Shown here piece by piece: positions 49,427 to 56,951 of a DNA stretch of 57,990 nucleotides (positions are counted from its first letter, which is position 1; each line of letters begins with the position of its first letter). Origin of the DNA: Microbacterium sp. MYb66 (lineage in GTDB: Bacteria > Actinomycetota > Actinomycetes > Actinomycetales > Microbacteriaceae); contig NZ_PCOV01000013.1 in assembly GCF_002979435.1 (NCBI RefSeq), forward strand, positions 1 to 57,990, written 5' to 3'. The translations under genes were made by a program, and so were the position numbers. The notes beneath the pieces are model-generated. The model saw nothing but the letters and a program-made list of their open reading frames with translations, did no database searches and was not told the origin of the DNA.

Positions 49427-49951
49427 ATGCCGACACCCGAACGCACATCCGCCGCGGAGATCGTCGAGGCCGGGCGCGAGATCCTCGAGATCGCCGGCCC
49501 CGCGGGGCTCACGATGCAGGCCGTCGCCGAGCGCGTCGGAGTCCGCGCCCCCTCGCTGTACAAGCGTGTCCGCGACCGCGACGCCCTGCACGCCGCCGTC
49601 GCCGCCGCCTCGATCGATGCGCTCACCGACCGGCTCGAAGCCGCGGGGGACGACATCGGCGCGCTGGCCCACGCTTATCGCGGCTTCGCGCAGGAGCATC
49701 CGGAGGGCTTCCGGATCATGTTCACGATCTCGGCCCCGCACGACGCGCTGGAACGCTCGGCCGCACCGCTCATCCGCGCCGCCGCCGCACTGGTCGGCGA
49801 CGACGACGCGCTCGACGCCGCCCGCCTCTTCACCGCGTGGGCGACGGGGTTCCTGCAGATGGAGCTCTCCGGAGCGTTCCGCCTCGGCGGCGACGTCGAC
49901 CGGGCATTCGACTACGGCCTGCATCGACTGACCGCCGGGCTCGCCGGCTGA
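49427..49951 (+). CDS. TetR/AcrR-family regulator
   Basis: A 174-residue regulator. The N-terminal HTH is AAEIVEAGREILEIAGPAGLTMQAVAERVGVRAPSLYKRVRDRD (about 7-50); the C-terminal part (about 75-170) is the TetR_C-like WHG domain. I chose the ATG with GGAGG 4 bases upstream; longer in-frame readings run into the operator. It probably represses itself and the divergent MBL-fold gene; the effector is unknown. Confidence 0.88.
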   Translation: MPTPERTSAAEIVEAGREILEIAGPAGLTMQAVAERVGVRAPSLYKRVRDRDALHAAVAAASIDALTDRLEAAGDDIGALAHAYRGFAQEHPEGFRIMFTISAPHDALERSAAPLIRAAAALVGDDDALDAARLFTAWATGFLQMELSGAFRLGGDVDRAFDYGLHRLTAGLAG

Positions 49952-50007
49952 TCCGGATCTCGTCGGCGCCGACCGGAATACGGCACACTGATCGGTGGGA
50001 GGGGTCC

Positions 50008-51063
50008 ATGAACATCGACGCGCACGCCGAAGAGTCCGCACACCCGAAGAAGGCCCGTCGGCCCTGGCACCGGACGAAGGTCGCGCTCGGGATCGTCGTC
50101 GCCGTCGCCGCCGTGGTCGCGATCGTCGGAGCACTCACGCCGTGGCCCTCGGCCATGGTCATCCGAGCCGTGTTCACCAAGGGCGGGAACGACACCGCCG
50201 CCGAGATGGACAAGCACGTCCCCGACACGGAGCTCTCCGTGCAGAAGGATGTCGCCTACGGCGACGACGGCGCGGACACCACGATGGACGTCTTCCGCCC
50301 GGCATCCGCCGACGGCCCCCTGCCGACCGTCGTGTGGATCCACGGCGGCGCCTGGATCTCGGGGGCGAAGGAGAACGTCGACCCGTACATGCGCATCCTC
50401 GCCGCCGAGGGATACACGACCATCGCCGTGAACTACACGATCGGCCCGGAGGGCGTGTATCCGCTCGCCGTCCACCAGCTGGATGCCGCCCTCGCCTACA
50501 TCGACGAGCACGCCGAGGAGCTGGGCGTCGACGCCGACCAGATCGTGCTCGCCGGCGACTCCGCCGGCGGACAGCTCGCCAGCCAGATGGCGACCCTGAT
50601 CACGAGCCCGGACTACGCCGAGATCATGGACATCACGCCCTCGCTCAAGGCCGACCAGCTGGTGGCGACCATCCTCAACTGCGGTGTCTACGACCTGTCG
50701 GCGCTCGCCCAGCTCGACGGCATCGCGGGATGGGGATTCAAGTCGGCCATGTGGGCGTACTCGGGCACGAAGACCTGGGCGGAGGACTCCACCGGCGCCA
50801 CGATGTCGACCATCGACTGGGTCACCGAGGACTTCCCGACCACCTACATCTCCGGCGGCAACGGCGACGGACTCACCTGGCTGCAGTCCATCCCGATGGC
50901 GAAGCGCCTCGACGAGCTCGGCGTCGACGTGACGACGCAGTTCTGGCCGGCACCGCACGAGCCCCAGCTTCCGCACGAGTACCAGTTCCACCTGGACATG
51001 CCCGACGCGCAGACCGCCCTGCAGAAGACCATCGACTTCCTCGACGCGCACACCACGCGCTGA
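50008..51063 (+). CDS. membrane-anchored alpha/beta hydrolase (BD-FAE-like)
   Basis: A 351-residue alpha/beta hydrolase with a basic N-terminus and one hydrophobic segment (about 25-48), so the catalytic domain likely faces outward. The oxyanion motif is VVWIHGGAWISGAKEN, the nucleophile elbow GDSAGGQLAS, and the terminal His about 316-330 lies in PHEPQLPHEYQFHL. Resembles acetylxylan/feruloyl-type esterases and lipases. GGGAGGGG precedes the ATG. Substrate unknown. Confidence 0.88.
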   Translation: MNIDAHAEESAHPKKARRPWHRTKVALGIVVAVAAVVAIVGALTPWPSAMVIRAVFTKGGNDTAAEMDKHVPDTELSVQKDVAYGDDGADTTMDVFRPASADGPLPTVVWIHGGAWISGAKENVDPYMRILAAEGYTTIAVNYTIGPEGVYPLAVHQLDAALAYIDEHAEELGVDADQIVLAGDSAGGQLASQMATLITSPDYAEIMDITPSLKADQLVATILNCGVYDLSALAQLDGIAGWGFKSAMWAYSGTKTWAEDSTGATMSTIDWVTEDFPTTYISGGNGDGLTWLQSIPMAKRLDELGVDVTTQFWPAPHEPQLPHEYQFHLDMPDAQTALQKTIDFLDAHTTR

Positions 51064-51103
51064 GTCGGCGCGGCGCACCGACGCCCGCGAGGCGGACCCC
51101 GGA

Positions 51104-52477
51104 CTACTTCATCGTGTCGAGGATGCCGACGAGGTCTTCGAACGTGGTCAGGGGGTTCAGGATCGCGAAGCGCGTGTTCGGGCGTCCGGCGTGGGAGCTG
51201 GGCACGACGAACGCACGCTGCGAATCGAGCAGGGCAGCCGACCAGCGGTCGTAGTCGGCGCGCTCCCACCCCTCCCGCTCGAACACCACGATCGACAGCT
51301 GCGGGTCGCGCACCAGGCGCAGCTCGGGACGACGGGCGATCTCGTCGGCGATCCGTCGCGTCAGCGTGAGCCCGGCGCTCACGGCCTCGCGGTACGCAGT
51401 GACCCCGTACGTCGCGACCGAGAACCACAGGGGCAGGCCGCGCGGGCGACGGGTGAGCTGGATCGAGTAGTCCGAGGGGCTGAACTCGTCGACGTCGGTC
51501 AGGATGTCGAGGTACTCGGCGTGCTGCGTGTGGGCGCGGCGCCCGCTGTCGGGGTCGCGGTAGATCAGGGCGCAGCAGTCGAAGGGCGCGAACAGCCACT
51601 TGTGCGGATCGACGATCACCGAGTCGGCGCGCTCGACGCCCTCGAAGAGATGCCGCGCCTCGGGGGCCAGCATGGCGGTGAGGCCGTACGCGCCGTCGAT
51701 GTGCAGCCAGAAGTCGAACTCGTCCTTGAGGGCGGCGATGCCTCTGATGTCGTCGACGATCCCGAAGTTGGTCGAGCCACCGGTCGCGACCACCGCGCAG
51801 ATCTCGTCACCGTGCTCGAGGAGGGCTTCGCGCACGCCCTCCGCACGCAGGACGCCGTCGTCGCCCGCAGGGACCAGCAGCACGTCGGCATCCATCACCT
51901 TCGCGGCCGATTTGTTCGAGGAGTGCGCCTCGACGCTGCACAGGATCTTCCACCGGGTCGGCAGCTCCCTGCCCGCCGCGACCAGACGGGCCTTCGCCGC
52001 CTCGCGCGCCGCGACCAGCGCCGACAGGTTGCCGATCGTGCCACCCTGCACGAACACCCCGCCCGCGGTCTCGGGCAGCCCGAACTCGCTCGCGAGCCAC
52101 GACAGCACCTCGTTCTCGGCGTGCACGGCACCCGCACCTTCGAGCCAGCTGCCGCCGTAGAGCCCGGACGCCGACACGACCAGGTCGAACGCGATCGCGG
52201 CCATGGTCGGCGCGGTCGGGATGAACGACAGATACAGCGGGTGGCTCGTGGTCAGGCACGCCGGAGCGAGGACATGCTCGAACACGCTGAGAGCGCGCGC
52301 GGCACCGAGTCCGGCATCGGTGACCGTGGGCCCGACGAGGCGGTTCAGCTCCGCCTCGGACTGGGGCTTGTCGAGCGGCACGTCGGCGGCGAGCATGCGT
52401 CGACGCGAGTAGTCGAGCACGGCGTCGACGATCGCGGTCGATTCGGGCGAGGCCGCGTGCATGCGCACAGCATCCAT
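51104..52477 (-). CDS. PLP-dependent group II decarboxylase
   Basis: A 457-residue fold-type I enzyme. PLP contacts: HIDGAYG (Asp261), DPHKWLFAPFDC (Schiff-base Lys293), GGTIGNLSAL and SVEAHSS (ring-stacking His). It belongs with glutamate, diaminobutyrate and aromatic amino acid decarboxylases; the substrate cannot be set from these motifs. AAAGGA lies 7 bases before the ATG. It stands downstream of a TetR regulator read the same way, opposite agmatine deiminase and amidase genes, suggesting amine metabolism. Confidence 0.9.
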   Translation of the reverse strand: MDAVRMHAASPESTAIVDAVLDYSRRRMLAADVPLDKPQSEAELNRLVGPTVTDAGLGAARALSVFEHVLAPACLTTSHPLYLSFIPTAPTMAAIAFDLVVSASGLYGGSWLEGAGAVHAENEVLSWLASEFGLPETAGGVFVQGGTIGNLSALVAAREAAKARLVAAGRELPTRWKILCSVEAHSSNKSAAKVMDADVLLVPAGDDGVLRAEGVREALLEHGDEICAVVATGGSTNFGIVDDIRGIAALKDEFDFWLHIDGAYGLTAMLAPEARHLFEGVERADSVIVDPHKWLFAPFDCCALIYRDPDSGRRAHTQHAEYLDILTDVDEFSPSDYSIQLTRRPRGLPLWFSVATYGVTAYREAVSAGLTLTRRIADEIARRPELRLVRDPQLSIVVFEREGWERADYDRWSAALLDSQRAFVVPSSHAGRPNTRFAILNPLTTFEDLVGILDTMK

Positions 52478-52487
52478 GGGCGTTCCT

Positions 52488-53180
52488 TTACTTGTCATCG
52501 GATCGGGCGTCTGCGGATCGGGAATCGGTGGCGAACGTCTCGGCGGCGAGGGCATCGGGCGTCGCGCTGTCGAGCACGGCCGAGAGGGCGCGTCGGGCGA
52601 GGTCGGCCCGGTCGCGGGGCGCCCATTTCACGAGAGAGTGCGCGTTCATGCCGTCGACCATCGCGAGCAGCAGCCAGGCGGCGGTGTCTGCGCGGCCGGC
52701 AGCGATCGCCCCCGTCGCGGCGGTACGGGCGAAGATCTGCTCGAGGGCGCTCTGCCACCCGTCCATCTCCTGTCGCACACGAGCGGCGAGTGCATCGTTG
52801 CGGGCACCGAGCGCCCAGGCCTGCACCCAGATGAGGGTCACGTCGTCGCGGTCGGCCTCGAGGAGCGTCTCGATCAGGCGCAGGAGGCCGGCACGGATGT
52901 CGTCGGCGTCGTGGAAGTCGGTGTCGTCGAACGCGGCGATCACCTCGTCGCGCTCGGCCGCCACGATGATCCCGAAGACGTCGGCGACGAACGTGTCCAT
53001 CCCCGGCCGGTAGTGCGCCACGAGCGCGGGGGTGACCCCGACGCGGGCTGCGACCGCCCGCACGGTGAGACTCTCGAGTCCGCTCTCGCGGGCGAGGCCG
53101 ATCGCGCCGTCGAGGATCGAGTGATCGCGCTCCTCGGGCGACATCCGGCGAGCGGCCGTACCTGTTGACGTGGTCTTCAT
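52488..53180 (-). CDS. TetR/AcrR-family regulator (BetI-like)
   Basis: A 230-residue regulator with HTH RDHSILDGAIGLARESGLESLTVRAVAARVGVTPALVAHY (about 18-56), similar in shape to BetI. Its 3' end is 10 bases from the decarboxylase gene on the same strand, and it is divergent from agmatine deiminase. A 19-base dyad at its start codon suggests autoregulation and control of both flanking sets. Confidence 0.9.
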   Translation of the reverse strand: MKTTSTGTAARRMSPEERDHSILDGAIGLARESGLESLTVRAVAARVGVTPALVAHYRPGMDTFVADVFGIIVAAERDEVIAAFDDTDFHDADDIRAGLLRLIETLLEADRDDVTLIWVQAWALGARNDALAARVRQEMDGWQSALEQIFARTAATGAIAAGRADTAAWLLLAMVDGMNAHSLVKWAPRDRADLARRALSAVLDSATPDALAAETFATDSRSADARSDDK

Positions 53181-53181
53181 C

Positions 53182-53200
53182 AGGGGTTACCGTAACACCT
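53182..53200. promoter_or_regulatory. TetR operator candidate
   Basis: AGGGGTTAC-C-GTAACACCT, a dyad with 8 of 9 arm positions matching around a central C. It lies 2 bases upstream of the TetR start codon and 46 bases before the agmatine deiminase ATG. Confidence 0.6.
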
Positions 53201-53245
53201 GTTGATCGCATGTTCAATAGAAGCGGCAACAGCGAGGAGAACGCG

Positions 53246-54286
53246 ATGAGCTGGCGCATGCCGACCGAGACCGCACGTCACGAGCGCACCTGGATGGCGT
53301 TCCCGGCCGAGGGCGAGACTCTCGGCGCCACCGACGCCGCGCGCGAGGAGGGGTACGCCACCTGGACCGCCGTCGCCCATGCGGTCGCCGAGTTCGAGCC
53401 CGTGTCGATGCTGGTCGACCCGAGCGAGGTCGCGAGGGCCCGGCGCATGCTCAGCGGCAGCATCGAGGTCATCGAAGCACCGGTCGACGAGTTCTGGATG
53501 CGCGATTCCGGGCCGACGTTCGTGGTCGACGACGAGCGGCCGGGAGTGCTCGGCGCAGTCGACTGGATCTTCAACGGCTGGGGGGCGCCGGAATGGGCCG
53601 AGTGGCGCAAGGCCGCTCAGCATGCGCGGGTCGTCGCGGGCGCCGTCGGGGCGGAGCTCGTGAGCTCGACGCTCGTGAACGAGGGCGGGGGCATCCACGT
53701 CGATGGCGAGGGCACCGTGCTGCTCACCGAGACCGTGCAGCTCGACCCCCGACGCAACCCCTACGCCGACAAGCAGCGGGTCGAGGCCGAGATGGCCCGC
53801 ACGATCGGCGCGACCACGGCCGTGTGGCTCCCCCGCGGGCTCACCCGCGACTACGACGACTTCGGCACGAACGGCCACGTCGACATCGTCGCCACCATCG
53901 TCGCGCCGGGGCGCCTGCTGCTGCACGACCAGCAGAATCCCGACCACCCCGACCATGCCGTCACACGCGAGCTGCGCACCCTGCTCTCGGAGCAGACCGA
54001 TGCCGCCGGCCGCCGCTTCGAGGTGATCGGCCTGCCCGCTCCCTCCACGCTGACCGATGATGAGGGCCCCGTCGACTGGAGCTACGTCAACCACCTCGTC
54101 ACGAACGACGGCGTGGTGGCGTGCGGTTTCGGCGACGAGAAGGCGGATGCCGCGGCGCGCGGGATCCTCGCCGATGCCTACCCCGGACGCCGGGTCGTCA
54201 CGGTCGATGCGCGCCCGCTGTTCGACCGCGGCGGTGGGATCCACTGCATCACCCAGCAGCAGCCGGCGCTCGCCTCCGGTCGGTGA
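53246..54286 (+). CDS. aguA: agmatine deiminase
   Basis: A 346-residue enzyme of the agmatine deiminase/peptidyl-arginine deiminase family, converting agmatine to N-carbamoylputrescine and ammonia. Diagnostic segments: ERTWMAFPAEG, DEFWMRDSGPTFVVDD, NEGGGIHVDGEGTVLLTE (substrate acids), NGHVDIVATI and GGGIHCITQQQPA with nucleophile Cys about 334. Start set by GAGGAGAA upstream of the ATG. It is followed by an amidase 37 bases later, perhaps acting on the next intermediate. Confidence 0.93.
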   Translation: MSWRMPTETARHERTWMAFPAEGETLGATDAAREEGYATWTAVAHAVAEFEPVSMLVDPSEVARARRMLSGSIEVIEAPVDEFWMRDSGPTFVVDDERPGVLGAVDWIFNGWGAPEWAEWRKAAQHARVVAGAVGAELVSSTLVNEGGGIHVDGEGTVLLTETVQLDPRRNPYADKQRVEAEMARTIGATTAVWLPRGLTRDYDDFGTNGHVDIVATIVAPGRLLLHDQQNPDHPDHAVTRELRTLLSEQTDAAGRRFEVIGLPAPSTLTDDEGPVDWSYVNHLVTNDGVVACGFGDEKADAAARGILADAYPGRRVVTVDARPLFDRGGGIHCITQQQPALASGR

Positions 54287-54323
54287 GCGAGCCCAGCGAG
54301 ACGAAGCGCCTCGAGGAGAACCC

Positions 54324-56036
54324 ATGAATGTGCACGAAGCGTCCATCGCCGACCTGCGGCACGCGCTCGACACCGGCGAGACGACCGCGGTCGAACTCGT
54401 CGACGCCTACCTCGCCCGCATCGCCGCCTTCGACGCCCCCGGCACGAAGACCGCACTGAACGCCGTCGTCGTCGCCAACCCGGAAGCGCGGAGCGAGGCC
54501 GCGGCATCCGATGCACGCCGCGCCCACGGCGAGATCCTCGGCCCTCTCGACGGCATCCCGTACACGGCCAAGGACAGCTACCTGGTGCGCGGGCTCACCG
54601 CCGCTGCAGGGAGTCCGGCGTTCGCGCAGCTCGTGGCCCAGCACGATGCCTTCACGATCGAGCGGCTGCGCGCGGGTGGGGCGATCTGCCTCGGGCTGAC
54701 GAACATGCCCCCGATGGCGAACGGCGGCATGCAGCGCGGCGTCTACGGCCGAGCCGAGAGCCCGTACGACGCCGAGTTCCTCACGGCACCGTTCGCCTCC
54801 GGTTCCTCGAACGGTTCGGGCACGGCGACCGCCGCGAGCTTCGCGGCCTTCGGCCTCGGCGAGGAGACCTGGTCGTCGGGCCGCGGCCCCGCGACGAACA
54901 ACGCGCTGTGCGCGTACACGCCCTCACGCGGAGTGATCTCCACCCGCGGCAACTGGCCTCTCGTGCCGACCATGGACGTGGTCGTCCCGCACACCCGCAC
55001 CATGGCCGACCTGCTCGAGGTGCTCGACGTGATCGTCGCCGACGACGCCGAGACCCGCGGCGACTTCTGGCGGGCGCAGCCGTGGGTCGAGCTGCCCGCC
55101 GCCTCCGCCGTCCGGCCCGAGTCGTATCCCGCACTCGCGGCGGGGACGGCGCATGCCCTCGTCGGCGCACGCATCGGCATCCCCCGCATGTACATCGACG
55201 CAGATCCGGATGCCGGCAGCGGCGAGAACCCGGGCATCGGCGGGCCCACCGGTCAGCGCATCGACACGCGGGCGAGCATCATCGAGCGCTGGGAGGCGGC
55301 ACGCCGCGACCTCACTGCCGCGGGAGCGACCGTCATCGAGGTCGACTTCCCCGTCGTGTCGAACTACGAGGGCGACCGGCCCGGCGCCCCCACCATCACG
55401 ACCCGCGGCCTGGTGTCGCCCGAGTACCTGCACCGCGAGATCGTCGACCTCTCGGCGTGGGCGTGGGAGGACTTCCTGCGGGCGAACGGCGACCCGGCGC
55501 TGCAGTCGCTCGCCGAGGTCGACGGAGCCACGATCTTCCCGCATCCGGAGGGCGCGCTCCCCGATCGCTACGCCGGTTTCGACGACGACATCGCCGAGTA
55601 TCCGGAGTGGGTGCGCCGCCATCCCGACGCCTCGTTCACGGACATGCCCGAGCTCGAAGGCGGGCTGCGCGGGCTGGAGGAGACCCGTCGCCGTGACCTC
55701 GAAGTGTGGATGGACGTCCTGCGTCTCGACGCCGTGGTCTTCCCCGCGGTGGCCGATGTGGGGCCGGCCGACATGGACGTGAACCCGGAATCCGCCGACC
55801 TCGGCTGGCGCAACGGCGTCTGGATCACGAACGGCAACCTCGCGGTGCGCCACCTCGGCATCCCGACGGTCACCGTGCCGATGGGCCTCATGAGCGACAT
55901 CGGCATGCCGATCGGCCTGACGTTCGCCGGGCGGGCCTACGACGATACGAGGCTGCTCCGGTTCGCCGCAGCATTCGAAGCGGCAGGCGCTCCGGGAACC
56001 CGTCGCGTCTCGCCGCCGCGCACTCCCGCGCTCTGA
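54324..56036 (+). CDS. amidase-signature enzyme
   Basis: A 570-residue amidase-signature hydrolase. Catalytic Ser-cisSer-Lys: Lys83 (GIPYTAKDSY), the cis-Ser in ASGSSNGSGTA (about 161-162) and nucleophile Ser185 in GEETWSSGRGPATNN. The EETWSSGR form is typical of a distinct amidase branch. It hydrolyses an amide or carbamoyl group; being next to agmatine deiminase it may serve in place of the usual nitrilase-type N-carbamoylputrescine amidase, but this is conjecture. The ATG follows GAGGAGAA. Confidence 0.91.
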   Translation: MNVHEASIADLRHALDTGETTAVELVDAYLARIAAFDAPGTKTALNAVVVANPEARSEAAASDARRAHGEILGPLDGIPYTAKDSYLVRGLTAAAGSPAFAQLVAQHDAFTIERLRAGGAICLGLTNMPPMANGGMQRGVYGRAESPYDAEFLTAPFASGSSNGSGTATAASFAAFGLGEETWSSGRGPATNNALCAYTPSRGVISTRGNWPLVPTMDVVVPHTRTMADLLEVLDVIVADDAETRGDFWRAQPWVELPAASAVRPESYPALAAGTAHALVGARIGIPRMYIDADPDAGSGENPGIGGPTGQRIDTRASIIERWEAARRDLTAAGATVIEVDFPVVSNYEGDRPGAPTITTRGLVSPEYLHREIVDLSAWAWEDFLRANGDPALQSLAEVDGATIFPHPEGALPDRYAGFDDDIAEYPEWVRRHPDASFTDMPELEGGLRGLEETRRRDLEVWMDVLRLDAVVFPAVADVGPADMDVNPESADLGWRNGVWITNGNLAVRHLGIPTVTVPMGLMSDIGMPIGLTFAGRAYDDTRLLRFAAAFEAAGAPGTRRVSPPRTPAL

Positions 56037-56052
56037 AAGAGACGCACGAGTG

Positions 56053-56099
56053 ACATAACACTACTGTGACGCTCGCCACGATAGTGATATGTTCGGCGC
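56053..56099 (+). promoter_or_regulatory. kynA promoter with flanking dyad operator
   Basis: ACATAACACTA (56053-56063) and TAGTGATATGT (56082-56092) form an 11-base dyad, 10 matching, with an 18-base centre. Between the arms is TGTGAC (56065-56070), a -35, and 17 bases later TATGTT (56088-56093), a -10 overlapped by the right arm. The ATG follows 6 bases after it, hence a leaderless mRNA. A bound repressor would cover the promoter fully. Confidence 0.6.
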
Positions 56100-56951
56100 A
56101 TGCACACCGAGAACGAACGCGCCCTCGAATCCGGCATCGTCACCGACCTCTCCGGCCGGATGACCTACGGCTCGTATCTGGCGTTGGACCAGCTGCTCAC
56201 GGCGCAGCATCCGGTGAGCGAACCGCAGCACCACGACGAGATGCTGTTCATCATCCAGCACCAGACCACCGAGCTGTGGCTCAAGCAGCTGCTGCACGAG
56301 CTGTCGTCCGCCCGCGAGCTGCTGGCCCGCGACGACCTCCGCGAGGCCCTGAAGCGCATCGCCCGTGTGAAGCGCATCCAAGACGTGATGACGCAGCAGT
56401 GGTCGGTGCTCGCCACCCTCACCCCCACCGAGTACGCGCAGTTCCGCGGGGCGCTGGGCAACTCCTCCGGCTTCCAGTCCGTGCAGTACCGCGCGGTGGA
56501 GTTCGCACTCGGCAACAAGAACGAGAAGATGCTGCGCGTCTTCGCCGACCACCCCGCCAACCTCGCACTGCTCACAGCCGAGTGGGAGAAGCCGACGCTG
56601 TACGACGAGTTCCTGCGCTACGCCGACCGCCGCGGGCTGCCGATCCCGACCGAGATCCTGGAGCGCGACGTGCGGGAGCCGTACCGCGAGACCCCGGCGC
56701 TCGTGCCCGCGATCCGCGAGATCTACCAGGACCCGAGCCGGTACTGGGACCTGTACGAGGCGTGCGAAGACCTCGTCGACCTCGAGGACAACTTCCAGTT
56801 CTGGCGCTTCCGGCACCTCAAGACGGTCGCCCGCACGATCGGCATGAAGGTCGGCACCGGCGGCTCCAGCGGCGTCGGCTTCCTGCAGCGCGCCCTGGAT
56901 CTGACGTTCTTCCCCGAGCTCTACACCGTGCGCACCGAGATCGGCAGCTGA
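56100..56951 (+). CDS. kynA: tryptophan 2,3-dioxygenase
   Basis: A 283-residue heme dioxygenase that opens the indole ring of L-tryptophan to N-formylkynurenine, first step of the kynurenine route. Key parts: YGSYLALDQLL, HHDEMLFIIQHQTTELWLKQ (active-site His54) and the heme-ligand His about 239 in FRHLKTVARTIG, followed by the substrate loop VGTGGSSGVGFLQ. Length is standard. Leaderless start. The stop overlaps the next gene as TGATG, tying it to the amidohydrolase. Confidence 0.96.
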   Translation: MHTENERALESGIVTDLSGRMTYGSYLALDQLLTAQHPVSEPQHHDEMLFIIQHQTTELWLKQLLHELSSARELLARDDLREALKRIARVKRIQDVMTQQWSVLATLTPTEYAQFRGALGNSSGFQSVQYRAVEFALGNKNEKMLRVFADHPANLALLTAEWEKPTLYDEFLRYADRRGLPIPTEILERDVREPYRETPALVPAIREIYQDPSRYWDLYEACEDLVDLEDNFQFWRFRHLKTVARTIGMKVGTGGSSGVGFLQRALDLTFFPELYTVRTEIGS

